A stretch of 64,000 bases of DNA. Origin: Azospirillum sp. TSH100. Lineage in GTDB: Bacteria > Pseudomonadota > Alphaproteobacteria > Azospirillales > Azospirillaceae. This document shows, piece after piece, positions 18,323-27,984 of this stretch. A program made the translations under genes and the position numbers. Where the stretch lies: contig NZ_CP039639.1 of assembly GCF_004923295.1 (NCBI RefSeq), positions 420,501 through 484,500 of the forward strand, written 5' to 3'. Every line of letters begins with the position of its first letter. Positions within the stretch are counted from its first letter, which is position 1. The notes under the pieces were generated by a model, which did no database searches, had not been told where the DNA came from, and worked only from the letters and a program-made list of their open reading frames with translations.

Positions 18323-19519
18323 CTATCGGCTGGCCTGCCGACGGAACGGAGATCGTGCCTGTTCCCGCGCAAGGGCGGCGAGAGCCTTTGCATTGTACAA
18401 CTCCAGTCCTTCCGCTACCGCCCCACGCATGTTGGTGTGCAGGAACCAGTGGCAGGCATGGCAGAGCTTCGGCAGAAAGCCGCGGGCCAGTTTATGCGGT
18501 CCGCCTCGCCCGCCATCCACCCGGCCCAGCCCCCGGGCAATCGCCCGTTCGACCGTACGGTGATAGCAGACCTCGAAATGAACCAGCCGCGCGTCCTGCT
18601 TCGCCCCCCAATTGCGGACATACAGGCAGCCGTCCCCCTCCATCGTCAGCAGGGTGGCGATGGCGACACCGCCCACCTCGGCAAAGGTCAGCGTGAGGCT
18701 GTCACCGAAGGCGGCACAGAGCCGCAGGACGAAATCCGCGGTCAGCGGCTGGCGCTTCCCCTTTCGGGCATAGAGATCGGCCAGCAACTCCAGGAAGGTT
18801 ACGACCTCGGCCTCCCCCACCCGGCTGCCCGGCACGTCGTGGATCCGCACCCCGCTTTCCCTGACCTTGCGCCGCTCCCAAAGCAGCGTGCCGCGCCGAT
18901 GGCCCGTCAGGGTGGCGGTGAAATCGGCAAAGTCGCGATAACCCAGATTCCGCCATTCGTAGCAGAGACTGTGACGGGTCAACCAACCTGCCGCTTCGAA
19001 ACAGGCACGGTCTTCTTCGTCGGGAAAGCCGACATGGATCGATGACAAACCGTGCTGGTGGGCCAGGGACCGCAAAGCACCCGTCAGCACATCGGCCGCA
19101 CCTGACGGTGCCCACTCGCGCAGCAGGATGCGCGGCCCGGTCACTGGCGCATAGGGAACCTCCACCACCAGCTTCGGGAAATAGCGACCGCCCGCGGCCT
19201 GGAAGCCGTCAACCCAGGGCTGATCAGGCCAGAACTCGTCCGTCGACCGGTCGCGCAGGTAGAGGGGAACCGCCCCGGCCAGCTGGCCCGAAGCCTCCCG
19301 CAGGATCAGATGGGCGGGTCGCCAGCCGGTAGCCGGTCCGGCAAGCCCGCTCTCCTCCACCGCCATCAGATAGGCATGGCTCAGGAACGGCCCCTTGCCG
19401 GCGGCACAGGCATCCCACTCCAACGGATCAATGCCGGAAATCCCGAACACCATCGCAACCGACCAGCGCGATTCCGGCCGGCCGCCGCTTCGAAATGCCG
19501 GTTCCTGCATCAAAGGCAT
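18323..19519 (-). CDS. DUF482/COG3146 acyltransferase-like protein
   Basis: The 398-residue protein belongs to the GNAT-related family often annotated as peptidoglycan biosynthesis/recognition (COG3146). Family landmarks visible are W-D-A-C near the N-terminus, H-V-G-F-P-D-E-E-D, G-H-R-R-G-T-L-L-W-E-R-R-K-V, H-F-E-V-C-Y-H-R and the C-terminal H-K-L-A-R-G-F-L-P with H-A-C-H-W-F. These resemble FemAB/GNAT acyltransferases that add amino-acyl groups. The actual substrate is not known. It follows ade by 66 bases in the direction opposite to transcription, so the two may share a transcript. Confidence 0.8.
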   Translation of the reverse strand: MPLMQEPAFRSGGRPESRWSVAMVFGISGIDPLEWDACAAGKGPFLSHAYLMAVEESGLAGPATGWRPAHLILREASGQLAGAVPLYLRDRSTDEFWPDQPWVDGFQAAGGRYFPKLVVEVPYAPVTGPRILLREWAPSGAADVLTGALRSLAHQHGLSSIHVGFPDEEDRACFEAAGWLTRHSLCYEWRNLGYRDFADFTATLTGHRRGTLLWERRKVRESGVRIHDVPGSRVGEAEVVTFLELLADLYARKGKRQPLTADFVLRLCAAFGDSLTLTFAEVGGVAIATLLTMEGDGCLYVRNWGAKQDARLVHFEVCYHRTVERAIARGLGRVDGGRGGPHKLARGFLPKLCHACHWFLHTNMRGAVAEGLELYNAKALAALAREQARSPFRRQASR

Positions 19520-19543
19520 GAGATATCCAGAGTGCTCCCCGCC

Positions 19544-20893
19544 TTATTCCCTGTCATAGGGCAGCGCCATCGGCAGGCGCACGCTGACCGTCGTCCCCTC
19601 CCCCTCGCGGCTGCGGATGTCCAGAGTGCCATCCAGCAGATCAACGAAGGAACGCACCAGCGGCAGGCCCAGCCCAGTGCCGCCGGAGCGGCGGGACAGC
19701 TGGCTGTCGACCTGGCCGAAGGGTTGCAGGGCGATGGCGATGCCTTCGGCGCTCATGCCGATCCCGGTGTCGGCGACCTCGATCAGGATACGACCGCATT
19801 CCGGGCGAACATGCAGGGCGACGGTGCCGCCAGCCGGGGTGAACTTCACCGCATTGGCCAGCAGGTTCAGCAGGATCTGCTTCACCCGCACCGGATCACC
19901 CAACAGGTGGGGCGTTTCGGGGGCGATGTCCTGGGTCAGTGTCAACCCGCCCTCCTCCGCCCGCTCGGCGATCAGCAGAAGCGAGCTTTCCACCGCATCG
20001 CGCACGTCCATTGGCTGCGGATGCAGCTCCAGCTTGCCTGCCTCGATCTTGGCAACATCCAGGATATCGCTGATGACTGCCAGCAGATGCTGGCCCGACT
20101 TGCCGATCACCTTGGCATAGTCGAGGTATTTGGGATGGCCAAGCGGCCCGACGATCTCGCTTTCCATCATCGATGAGAAGCCGATGATGGCGTTCAAGGG
20201 GGTGCGCAGCTCATGGCTCATGTTTGCCAGGAACTCGCTCTTGGCGCGGTTGGCGAGTTCGGCCTGCTCCTTCGCCTGGATCAGAGCCTGTTCGGCGCGG
20301 CGGCGTTCCTGGATTTCCTGCATCAGCGCGCGGGTGCGCTCGGCCACCCGCATTTCAAGCTCGTCACGGGCCTGACGCAGAGCCAGCTCCGCGCGCTTGC
20401 GCCGGGTGATGTCCTGGCCGACGCACAGAATGCCCGCTGGCGCGCCATCGGCCTGCGGCAGACGATTCAGGTTCCACAGCAGGACCCGCTCGCTCATGTC
20501 GTCCTGCTCGCGCAGCGCCTGCTCGAAGTTGCGGACCTCCGTACCCGCCGCAGCATTCGCCAGTTGGGCGGCGAAGGGGCCGCTCGGCCGCTCCTTCATC
20601 ACTTCGGTCCAGGGGCGGCCAGCGGCACTGCCGGGTTCCAGCCCGAAGGCGCGCTCGGCGTCGCGGTTGGCCTCCAGGATGCAGCCATCATCGCCCAGCA
20701 CCAGGATGATGCTGGCCGCCGTCCGGAGCAGTGAACGGAAACGCGCCTCGCCAGCCCGCGCCTCGCTCTGGCGCAGCGCGGCCTCCAGCTCGACGATGCG
20801 GCGCTCCAGCCGGCGGATGGTATCGGCCGGACCGATACCCGACGTGGGCGCCAGGGACGACACCGTCCCGGAGAAGACGGTCGGGTCGGTCAC
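19544..20893 (-). CDS. Cytosolic PAS-domain sensor histidine kinase
   Basis: The 449-residue protein starts with a short coiled coil, then a PAS domain (about 50-165: [18 protein letters not shown]) and a PAC-like segment. A long coiled coil rich in Arg/Ala/Glu leads to HisKA with the phospho-acceptor in [11 protein letters not shown]. The HATPase domain has [16 protein letters not shown] and G-T-G-L-G-L-P-L. No transmembrane segment is visible, so it senses a cytoplasmic signal. No response regulator is adjacent. The GTG start overlaps the DUF2336 stop (GTGA), pointing to coupled function. Confidence 0.9.
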   Translation of the reverse strand: MTDPTVFSGTVSSLAPTSGIGPADTIRRLERRIVELEAALRQSEARAGEARFRSLLRTAASIILVLGDDGCILEANRDAERAFGLEPGSAAGRPWTEVMKERPSGPFAAQLANAAAGTEVRNFEQALREQDDMSERVLLWNLNRLPQADGAPAGILCVGQDITRRKRAELALRQARDELEMRVAERTRALMQEIQERRRAEQALIQAKEQAELANRAKSEFLANMSHELRTPLNAIIGFSSMMESEIVGPLGHPKYLDYAKVIGKSGQHLLAVISDILDVAKIEAGKLELHPQPMDVRDAVESSLLLIAERAEEGGLTLTQDIAPETPHLLGDPVRVKQILLNLLANAVKFTPAGGTVALHVRPECGRILIEVADTGIGMSAEGIAIALQPFGQVDSQLSRRSGGTGLGLPLVRSFVDLLDGTLDIRSREGEGTTVSVRLPMALPYDRE

Positions 20894-22026
20894 GCCGCGG
20901 CGTTTTCCGGCTGCATCATGTCACCCAGCTTGGCCAGCAGGAACTCCAAATCCTCCGGCGCCAGATCCTCGTACTGGGTCAGGATGCGCTCGATGACGCG
21001 CCGGCGGTGGCGTTCGCGGTCGCCCGGCTCGCCATCATAGGGGGTCTCCTTCAGCACGTCGATGGCGATGCGGCAGGCCGGCAGCAGAGCCGGCGGCAGC
21101 TTCGCTTTGTCGTACAGCGACTTCAGCCCCAGCCGCCCGGCATCATGGATCAGCAGCCGGGCGTTGGTCATCGGCACATTCGCCATCCGCGACATCGCCG
21201 TCTCGAAGAAGGCGATGTCGCCAGTGCACAGTGATCGAACCAGCAGCGACGGCGTCAGGCGGCCGGTGCGGGCAAGCTGTGTCACCAGACGGTCCAGCGC
21301 CCCTTCGTCGCTTTCTCCGGTGAGCAGGGCGACAGTCGCCCGTTCGCGGCTTTGCAGGATCAGCTCCGACGCGACCTTCGACGGCAGTTCATGGTGCGAG
21401 ACCAGATGCTGGCGAAGCCGTTCCGACACCACGGCGACCAGCCGTTCGGCGATGGTGATCGGCAGCTTGGAACGGTGAACCAGCGGATCCTGCACCGCTT
21501 CGCTGGCGCCGAAGCGGTCAATGACACGGCCAAGGCTCTGCTCGCCGAGTTCTGCTCCCTCATTGGCGACGAGCGCCGCGACGGCGCGCTCGGATCCGCT
21601 CTCGATCAACGCTTCGGCGACTGCGGCCGGAACCGTCGGGCGCTGGGCGATGGCGGTGCTCTTGGCCTCGGCACCCGACCGTACGATCTCGACCAGATCG
21701 GCCGGCGTCAACACCGTGGAGACGCTCAGCACCGGAATCGCGACGGCCTCCACATCGCGGGCCAGGGTCAGGGCAACGTCGCGCGGCAAGGAGGGGCTGG
21801 ATTTCAGATTTTCCGCCAAGGTCTGGCGGACACGCAGGACCGTGTCCTTGACCATGACGCGGATGATGTCTTCCGCCAGTTGACGCTCCGACTGCGACAG
21901 CTCGGGGCTGTCAAACTGCTGGGCCAGCTTGGCGGCCAGATCGTTCCGGCTGTTCGGCGACGGGTCGGCCAGAAGCCGCGCCACGTCCTGCTGGGTCAAA
22001 TGACCCGACTTGAAACCGTCACTCAT
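20890..22026 (-). CDS. DUF2336 domain protein
   Basis: The 378-residue, almost wholly helical protein has repeated motifs of the kind R-x-x-L-A-x-x-L/A-x-x-x-P-x-L-P-x-D-V-A. This is typical of the DUF2336 family, which has a HEAT-like look and is common in Rhodospirillales. The start at 22026 (M-S-D-G-F-K-S-G) is preferred to one 87 bases upstream, because the added residues look non-coding and a GGAAGGG lies ahead of it. The gene sits immediately upstream of, and overlaps by four bases, a PAS histidine kinase. It may be part of that signalling pathway. Confidence 0.75.
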   Translation of the reverse strand: MSDGFKSGHLTQQDVARLLADPSPNSRNDLAAKLAQQFDSPELSQSERQLAEDIIRVMVKDTVLRVRQTLAENLKSSPSLPRDVALTLARDVEAVAIPVLSVSTVLTPADLVEIVRSGAEAKSTAIAQRPTVPAAVAEALIESGSERAVAALVANEGAELGEQSLGRVIDRFGASEAVQDPLVHRSKLPITIAERLVAVVSERLRQHLVSHHELPSKVASELILQSRERATVALLTGESDEGALDRLVTQLARTGRLTPSLLVRSLCTGDIAFFETAMSRMANVPMTNARLLIHDAGRLGLKSLYDKAKLPPALLPACRIAIDVLKETPYDGEPGDRERHRRRVIERILTQYEDLAPEDLEFLLAKLGDMMQPENAAA

Positions 22027-22230
22027 GGGTCCCGGACCCTTCCTGCCCTGGTCCGTCTCCATAGGGATCGCGGAACGCAAAACCCGCGCGGCTGTGGGCG
22101 GAGACTTGTCCACAACGTCAAGGATCTTCCGAAACGATTGAACCTTCCTTAACGCCCCGCGGCCATGGGTCCATGACCTTAGGCGGCATACCCATGCCTT
22201 CGGTCATAAATCCATGGGACAGGACATCAC

Positions 22231-22995
22231 TCACGGCATTTCGAAAAAGCTCGGCGGTTCCGGCAGGATGGGGCGGCGGCGGCGCGTGCCGCGCAGTTGC
22301 AGCCCCACCTCGCCGATCTGCTGCTCCACCGAGATGTGACGCTGCGAGGCGACCTCCAGCCCGCGATCCTCGTAGACATAGGCATCGGGATGGCTGTCGG
22401 CCCAGCGCCGGATTGCAGTGTCACGCTCGCGCAGCAAGGCGATGATGGTCGGGCGAAACAGCCGCATCATCGCTGTTATCCAACGGTTGGCTGGCCAGGA
22501 CGGCCGGGCATGGTCGACCTCGAAGGCGTCGAGCATGGCGATCACGTCGTCGGCCTTGTACCAGGTCTCCCCCGTCACCCAGCGGTTGGTGGTGAACAGC
22601 CGGACCGGCTGGCCTGCCACGTCCATGGCGATGCCGATCAGGTGGGACAGTGCGTCATTGTCGTTGTCCGGTGGCATGAAATCGGCAAGCGGTGCCGGCC
22701 GCAGGCCCGGCGGCATGCCGTGCGGCCGTAGGAAGGTATGGAAATGCCCATGCTCCCCTTGCGGCCGTTCGCCTTCGGGGTGGCAGTGGTAATAATACTG
22801 GGCGTGGAATTCGGCATCATAGACGTCGCCCGGCGGATAGTGCTTCCACTCGTAAAGCGTGCCGTGACCGCGCAGAAGCTCGCCCACTACCGTGTCGCCG
22901 GTCTTGGCCAGGACACGCTGGCACAGGCGCACCTCGCGTCCCGCCTCGGCCATCGCCTCCAACTCTTCCCGGGACACGTCCGACAAATCCGTCAT
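22231..22995 (-). CDS. Conserved-looking hypothetical protein, His/Tyr-rich
   Basis: The 254-residue protein is unfamiliar to me by function. A region around residues 55-100 reads like a metal or cofactor site: Y-E-W-K-H-Y-P-P-G-D-V-Y-D, then Q-Y-Y-Y-H-C-H-P and E-H-G-H-F-H-T-F. Other notable segments are L-I-G-I-A-M-D, N-R-W-V-T-G-E-T-W-Y and E-D-R-G-L-E. There is no signal peptide or membrane segment. The start at 22995 (M-T-D-L-S-D) is chosen because upstream in-frame sequence is low-quality and would add 26 residues. It stands alone between the DUF2336 operon and the Mla-type operon. Confidence 0.65.
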   Translation of the reverse strand: MTDLSDVSREELEAMAEAGREVRLCQRVLAKTGDTVVGELLRGHGTLYEWKHYPPGDVYDAEFHAQYYYHCHPEGERPQGEHGHFHTFLRPHGMPPGLRPAPLADFMPPDNDNDALSHLIGIAMDVAGQPVRLFTTNRWVTGETWYKADDVIAMLDAFEVDHARPSWPANRWITAMMRLFRPTIIALLRERDTAIRRWADSHPDAYVYEDRGLEVASQRHISVEQQIGEVGLQLRGTRRRRPILPEPPSFFEMP

Positions 22996-23122
22996 CGCCC
23001 GATCCTGCGCTGCGCGAACATCCCTATTACGTACGCGGCTATGCGGGCGTGGCAAGGTCTTTTCGGTTCCCACACCTGCGGTTGCAGCCCCGCCTGCGCC
23101 TCCCCGATCAAGCTGCCGGCCA

Positions 23123-23758
23123 TCAGCTTCCAGACGCGCGGAAGCGCTGCGACAGCGACCAGTTGACCAATTCGCCGGTGACCCGGCCCAGCGCGTCGTC
23201 GAAAGCGGCGATCACATCAGTGAAAGATCGACCGTGCACCGGTACCGATGCCTCGAAGGTCTCACCGGCTTCAATGGTCCGGCGCGGCATGGCCACCAGC
23301 TTGGCCGACAAGCGCACATGCACCCGGTCGGGGATGGCGGCACCGGGCGTCCCGTATTCAGCCTGGAAGTCACGCAGTTCCGATTTCAACACATAGTCGG
23401 AGCGCAGCCCCACCGTGTCGCGCCCGACCGACACGATGCGGCCGCTGTCCTCGAAGCTCTGGACGATCAACCCCTGCACCATGTTCGGTGCCCGATCGGC
23501 CCAGGACACGTCGGCAAAATAGTCGAGCGAGGTCGGCGTGCGGGCAAGCGCGATGCGCGGCGTGTCGATCCCCGCTGCTGCCGCCGGCGTCTCCACCAGC
23601 AATTGCCAGTCGACCCTGGGACCGGAGGCGACGCTGGCCCGCGGGGTCAGGGTGTACAGATGCGGCGCCGTTGGATTCAGGGTCGAGCAGGCGGCCACCC
23701 CCAGCATCAGGGCCGCCCCGAGAATCCCGCGCACGGCATACCCTGCAAATCGCCTCAT
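23123..23758 (-). CDS. ABC-type transport auxiliary lipoprotein (PqiC/MlaD-partner family)
   Basis: This 211-residue protein has a signal peptide ending in the lipobox L-G-V-A-A-C, so it is a lipoprotein with acylated Cys 24. The mature part has the DUF330/ABC_trans_aux pattern: Y-T-L-T-P-R, I-A-L-A-R-T-P-T-S-L-D-Y-F-A-D-V-S-W-A-D-R-A-P as dispersed blocks, and a C-terminal region with F-D-D-A-L-G-R-V. It overlaps the MCE gene by four bases and is the last gene of the operon. Proteins of this type are thought to form the outer-membrane end of MCE lipid transport systems. Confidence 0.88.
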   Translation of the reverse strand: MRRFAGYAVRGILGAALMLGVAACSTLNPTAPHLYTLTPRASVASGPRVDWQLLVETPAAAAGIDTPRIALARTPTSLDYFADVSWADRAPNMVQGLIVQSFEDSGRIVSVGRDTVGLRSDYVLKSELRDFQAEYGTPGAAIPDRVHVRLSAKLVAMPRRTIEAGETFEASVPVHGRSFTDVIAAFDDALGRVTGELVNWSLSQRFRASGS

Positions 23759-24714
23759 TTCCCACGCACCTCCACGCCCTGCCGGGTCCCGCCGAAGAGG
23801 AAGTTCGACGGGTCGTTCTCAATCCGCGTGACCACCCGCGACAGCTGCCCGGACAGATCGCGCAACTGTGTGATCAGCAGCGTCAATTCATACAGCCCCG
23901 TGGCGGTAAAGTCCCGCACCGGCTCGCGATTTTCAGCGACCAGGCTGTTCAGCGTATCAGACGTGCGCTTTAACGAACGCATCAGTTCGCGCGTTTCACC
24001 GCCCAACTGCTTGGCCGTGCCATCCACCGTCGCCAGAGTGTCGTGCGCCTGGGCCAGGGTGCGGTCCAGCTGCGGGCCCATCGTCTCGAAGCCATGCAGG
24101 GTCCGGCGCGCCTGGGCCATGGTGTCCTCAAGGCCGGCGCTGGCGCGGGCAAGCTCGGCACTGATGGCGCGGGCGTTGGCCAGGATGTCGGCGATGGCCT
24201 TCTGGTTGTCGCCGTTCAGCATCTCGCCCAGCTTGGTGATGACCTCCAGCGCACGGTTGACCAGTTGCGGCGCGCTGTCCACCACCGCGGTCAGCGAACT
24301 GGGCCGCGATGGGATGGTCAGCACCCCATCGGCATCGGTGACGGTCAGACGCTTGCCCCCTACGTTGCCGCCGGAGATCTGGACATAGGCGCCGCCGGTG
24401 ATGCCCTGCAATTCCAGTGAGGCGATGGAATCGGACATGATCGGCGTGCCATTCTGTACCATGATCGTCACCCGCACCCGCGTCACGTTGTCGGGGTCGA
24501 GCCGGATGTCCGACACGGTTCCGACCGGCACGCCGCGGTAGCGCACCGGGCTGCCCTGCTGCAAGCCGGTGACCGAGCCGGTGAAATAGATGCGGTAGGT
24601 CTCGCGCGTTTCGTCCAGCTGGACCTTGGCGATCCAGGCGGTGAAGACCAGCAGGCCGGCGACCAGAGCCAGCACGAAGCTGCCGACCAGGACATAGCTG
24701 GCGCGGGTTTCCAT
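23755..24714 (-). CDS. MlaD-family MCE-domain protein
   Basis: The 319-residue protein has one N-terminal transmembrane helix (residues 7-28) followed by an MCE domain (about 40-120: Y-F-T-G-S-V-T-G-L-Q-Q-G-S-P-V, Y-R-G-V-P-V-G-T-V). A long helical region of about 150 residues with repeated Ala/Leu heptads follows. This matches single-MCE proteins that form a hexameric lipid channel on the periplasmic face of the inner membrane. It is encoded between the ATPase and the lipoprotein of the same operon. Confidence 0.9.
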   Translation of the reverse strand: METRASYVLVGSFVLALVAGLLVFTAWIAKVQLDETRETYRIYFTGSVTGLQQGSPVRYRGVPVGTVSDIRLDPDNVTRVRVTIMVQNGTPIMSDSIASLELQGITGGAYVQISGGNVGGKRLTVTDADGVLTIPSRPSSLTAVVDSAPQLVNRALEVITKLGEMLNGDNQKAIADILANARAISAELARASAGLEDTMAQARRTLHGFETMGPQLDRTLAQAHDTLATVDGTAKQLGGETRELMRSLKRTSDTLNSLVAENREPVRDFTATGLYELTLLITQLRDLSGQLSRVVTRIENDPSNFLFGGTRQGVEVRGK

Positions 24715-24723
24715 GGCGTCCCT

Positions 24724-25521
24724 CTACCCTTTCGCAAACTGCCGAGCGTCGTTGCGCTCTTTGGCGTCGAGGGCCGCGCGGCCGCGCGGTCCGTGGAAAT
24801 ACTCGTGAATCCAGGGGTGCGGGTCTGCCAGATGCTGGGCCAGGGTGCCCACCCGGATCTTCCTGTCGACCAGTACGGCGATGCGGTCGCAGATGGAGGT
24901 CAGGCTGTCCAGGTCGTGAGTGACCATGAAGACGGTCAGCCCCAGGCTGCGCTGCAGGCCCTGGATCAGCGTGTCGAAGGCGGCGGCACCGATGGGGTCG
25001 AGACCGGCGGTCGGTTCGTCCAGGAACAGGATGTCGGGGTCGAGCGCCAGGGCGCGGGCCAAACCGGCGCGCTTGATCATGCCGCCCGACAGCTGGGCCG
25101 GATGCTTGGTGCCGGCATCGGGCGGCAGCCCAGCCATGGCGATCTTCACCCGCGCCACCTCGGCGATCAACGGCAGGGGCAGGTCGGTGTGCTCCTTCAG
25201 CGGCAGCATTACATTTTCAGCCACCGTCATCGAGCTGAACAGCGCGCCGTTCTGGAACAGCACGCCGGTGCGGGCCTGGAGTGCCGTACGCTCTGCCGGG
25301 TCCAGCTTGGCGGTGTCGTGGCCCAACAGCTCGATCCGGCCGGCGGCGGGATCGATCAGGCCGAGAATTTCCTTCAGCAACACCGATTTGCCGGTACCGG
25401 AACCGCCGACGACGCCCAGAACCTCGCCCCGCCCGACGTCGAGATCGAGGCCGTCATGGACCGTCTGCGGGCCGAAGCGGGTGACCAGTCCGCGCACGCG
25501 GATGACGGGAGCGCCAGCCAT
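24724..25521 (-). CDS. MlaF-type ABC transporter ATPase
   Basis: The 265-residue ATPase has Walker A G-G-S-G-T-G-K-S, signature L-S-G-G-M-I-K-R-A-G-L-A-R-A, Walker B I-L-F-L-D-E-P-T-A-G-L-D-P-I and switch H-D-L-D-S-L. The L-S-G-G-M-x-K-R form is typical of MlaF. It energises lipid movement together with the permease upstream and the MCE protein downstream. Start and upstream stop share one base (TGATG), so translation is coupled to the permease. A C-terminal extension of about 30 residues ends in charged sequence, a position used in MlaF for regulation. Confidence 0.93.
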   Translation of the reverse strand: MAGAPVIRVRGLVTRFGPQTVHDGLDLDVGRGEVLGVVGGSGTGKSVLLKEILGLIDPAAGRIELLGHDTAKLDPAERTALQARTGVLFQNGALFSSMTVAENVMLPLKEHTDLPLPLIAEVARVKIAMAGLPPDAGTKHPAQLSGGMIKRAGLARALALDPDILFLDEPTAGLDPIGAAAFDTLIQGLQRSLGLTVFMVTHDLDSLTSICDRIAVLVDRKIRVGTLAQHLADPHPWIHEYFHGPRGRAALDAKERNDARQFAKG

Positions 25522-26792
25522 CACACCCCCAGCATGGAGAAGAGGACGGAGAACACCGCATCGATGACGATCACCAGGAAGATGCCCTCCACCACCGCCT
25601 TGGTGGTCATGATGCCGACGCTCTCGGCGCTGCCGGAGACCTTCAGCCCCTCGTAGCAGCCGACCATGGCGATCACCAGCGCAAAGACCGGCGCCTTGAT
25701 CAGGCCGGCGATCACCGTGTTGATGCCGACGGCGCTGTGAAGCTGGCGGATGAACTGCCCGAAGGTGATGTCCAGCGTGGCATAGGCCATCACCGCGCCG
25801 CCGAACAGCCCCATCACGTCGGCATAGAAGGCCAGCAGCGGCAGGGTGATCATCAGCGCCAGCGCCCGCGGCACCACCAGCAGCTCCACCGGGTCGAGGC
25901 CCATGGTGCCGATGGCGTCGACCTCCTGGTTCACCTTCATGGTGCCGATCTGCGCAGTGAAAGCGGAGCCGGAACGGCCGGCAACGATGATCGCGGTCAT
26001 CAGGATGCCGATCTCGCGCAGAACGGAGATGCCGAGCAGGTTCACCACATACAGCTCGGCGCCGAAGCGCTTCAACTGGTCGGCGCCCTGGAATGCCAGC
26101 ACCACGCCGATCAGGAAGGAGAGCAGCCCCAGGATCGGCAGTGCGTTCAGACCGGTCTGCTCGATGTGGAACAGGACGGAGGTCAGGCGCAAGCGCGACG
26201 GGCGCAGGATCAGCCGGACGAAGGTGACGGTGACGAGGCCGAGGAAACCGACGAGGTCGAGGATCTCCTTGACCGCATGCACCGTCGTCTCGCCGGTGCG
26301 GACGACCATGTCGAGAATCGGGTGATGCTCGCGTTCGATCGGATGGGGCGGCGCCTTGCCCGCCTCGCACACCGCCTCGTACAGGGAGGCATGCTCCGGC
26401 CGCAGCCCGACCACCGTCACGGCATGCCCGTCTGCGCCAAGCCGCTCGGCCAGCCGGTTCAGCAGATAGGCTCCGACGGTGTCGAGCGCCTCCACCCGCG
26501 CAAGGTCGAGCCGGACCGCGGCACCGGCGGCCGGCGGCGGCATGTGGTCGATCGCGTCGGACGCGGTGGAAGCGGCATGCAGCGTCCAGTGTCCGGCGGC
26601 GGCGATCCGCCATCCGCCCTCGTCCGGACCGGCATCGATCCGGGCCCTGTCCGATGCCTCGTCCTTGGTCAAAGTCGCTGCCACAGGTTCCGCCGCACGC
26701 ATCCGCACATCCACCGGTACATCCGGCCGGTGCGTCTGGAACGTGGCGGAGCATCGCCGGATGGTCAACCCCATCTGGCTTATCCGGCTCAT
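25521..26792 (-). CDS. MlaE-family permease with N-terminal STAS domain
   Basis: The protein of up to 423 residues has two parts. Residues about 55-145 form a STAS-like domain (W-R-I-A-A-A-G-H-W-T-L and V-R-L-D-L-A-R-V-E-A-L-D-T-V-G-A-Y-L as separate blocks). Residues about 165-423 are an MlaE permease (L-S-F-L-I-G-V-V-L-A-F-Q-G, V-A-G-R-S-G-S-A-F-T-A-Q-I-G-T-M-K, E-V-D-A-I-G-T-M-G). In enterobacteria the STAS partner MlaB is a separate protein, whereas here it is fused. The true start could be internal (for instance 26705), as the first 29 residues lack domain similarity. Confidence 0.9.
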   Translation of the reverse strand: MSRISQMGLTIRRCSATFQTHRPDVPVDVRMRAAEPVAATLTKDEASDRARIDAGPDEGGWRIAAAGHWTLHAASTASDAIDHMPPPAAGAAVRLDLARVEALDTVGAYLLNRLAERLGADGHAVTVVGLRPEHASLYEAVCEAGKAPPHPIEREHHPILDMVVRTGETTVHAVKEILDLVGFLGLVTVTFVRLILRPSRLRLTSVLFHIEQTGLNALPILGLLSFLIGVVLAFQGADQLKRFGAELYVVNLLGISVLREIGILMTAIIVAGRSGSAFTAQIGTMKVNQEVDAIGTMGLDPVELLVVPRALALMITLPLLAFYADVMGLFGGAVMAYATLDITFGQFIRQLHSAVGINTVIAGLIKAPVFALVIAMVGCYEGLKVSGSAESVGIMTTKAVVEGIFLVIVIDAVFSVLFSMLGV

Positions 26793-26920
26793 CCGGGGCT
26801 TGGCGGCATCGCCCCGGCGTCCAATCCTGGCTTTGCGGCGGGGTGGTCAGCCGTTAGAGTGCCGAAGGGCGGACCGGGCCATTCACGCCGGCATGCCATT
26901 CTTTACGGACAAGACCTCCG

Positions 26921-27436
26921 ATGAACTTCAAAGACCATATCCGCGACATCCCGGATTTCCCGAAGCCCGGCATCCTGTTCTACGATGTCTCGCCATTGCT
27001 GGCGAATGGTGCTGCCTGGAAGGCCGCGATCGACGCGCTGGCCGAAGCGGTGCGCCCCCACAAACCGGACCTGCTGGTCGGAATCGAATCGCGCGGCTTC
27101 CTGGTCGCCGCCCCGCTGGCGCTGACGCTGGGCATCGGGTTCATCATGGTACGCAAGCACGGCAAGCTGCCGGGCGACAAGATCGCCCATTCCTATGATC
27201 TGGAATACGGCACCGACACCATCGAGGTGCAGGCCGATGCGGTGAAGCCCGGCCAGCGCGTGGTGGTGCTGGACGACCTGCTGGCGACCGGCGGCACCAT
27301 GGCCGCCGCGATCAACCTGCTCCGCCAGGTCGGCGCCGACGTCCGCGCCGCCGCCTTCCTGGTGGAACTGACCTTCCTGAACGGCCGCGACCGGATCGAC
27401 GTGCCCAGCGTCTCGCTGATGGCGTACGATTCGTAA
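26921..27436 (+). CDS. apt: Adenine phosphoribosyltransferase
   Basis: This 171-residue enzyme makes AMP from adenine and PRPP in the cytoplasm. It shows the family N-terminus ([14 protein letters not shown]), the substrate loop G-I-E-S-R-G-F, the K-H-G-K-L-P-G segment and the PRPP-binding motif [13 protein letters not shown]. Length is typical. It is divergent from the Mla operon and converges on the DoxX gene with only six bases between stops. Confidence 0.96.
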   Translation: MNFKDHIRDIPDFPKPGILFYDVSPLLANGAAWKAAIDALAEAVRPHKPDLLVGIESRGFLVAAPLALTLGIGFIMVRKHGKLPGDKIAHSYDLEYGTDTIEVQADAVKPGQRVVVLDDLLATGGTMAAAINLLRQVGADVRAAAFLVELTFLNGRDRIDVPSVSLMAYDS

Positions 27437-27442
27437 CCCGGT

Positions 27443-27895
27443 TCAGCGCCGGGCGCGCCAGCCGTCGATGCTGAAGCGCCCGCCACCCGACGCGACCAGC
27501 GAGAGGAAGCCGCCGATGATGGCGAGGTTCTTCATGAACTGGATCTGCTGCATCTTCATGGCGTCGGGCGCCGCTTCCCAATAGCGGTGGGCGATCAGTG
27601 TCGCGGCGACGGTGAAGGCGGCCACCAACAACGCCGCCAGCCGGGTCCAGGCGCCCAGCACGATGGCGAGCCCGCCGAACGCCTCGACCAGCGCGCCGAG
27701 GGGGGCGACGATGGCGGCCATCGGCACGCCCTGGCTCTCCATCCCGGCGATGAAGCCGCCGAGCGCCATCAGCTTGCCGAAACCGCTCTGCACGAAGATG
27801 GCGCCCAGCAGGACGCGGGCCGCCAGCAGCAGCGCATCCTGCCCGGCGGTGGCGGCACCGGCGCCGGTGTCGTAGGTGGTGGTGTGATTCATCAT
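27443..27895 (-). CDS. DoxX-family membrane protein
   Basis: The 150-residue protein has four hydrophobic segments and the DoxX signature around residues 25-45 (L-L-A-A-R-V-L-L-G-A-I-F-V-Q-S-G-F-G-K as consecutive short blocks), followed by G-A-L-V-E-A-F-G-G-L-A-I-V-L-G. DoxX-type proteins are inner-membrane proteins linked to redox or thiosulphate metabolism, but most have no proven function. The start at 27895 follows AAAAGGGA; the second Met is an equal alternative. Confidence 0.88.
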   Translation of the reverse strand: MMNHTTTYDTGAGAATAGQDALLLAARVLLGAIFVQSGFGKLMALGGFIAGMESQGVPMAAIVAPLGALVEAFGGLAIVLGAWTRLAALLVAAFTVAATLIAHRYWEAAPDAMKMQQIQFMKNLAIIGGFLSLVASGGGRFSIDGWRARR

Positions 27896-27984
27896 TGCTT
27901 GTCCCTTTTCCCGGTGTTTGGACAGGGACGGCGGTGGGGGGCCGATTATTCCCCGAGATATCCCATCAAGACGGGAAATCCGCC

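Noticed and set aside
17357-19045. 562-codon plus-strand frame
   Set aside because: It is a shadow of adenine deaminase and the DUF482 gene; its composition is non-protein-like and it crosses a gene boundary.
24724-26754. Possible 676-residue fusion of an unknown domain with the MlaF ATPase
   Set aside because: The N-terminal 400 residues are the out-of-frame shadow of the permease gene; the real ATPase starts at 25521 with TGATG coupling.
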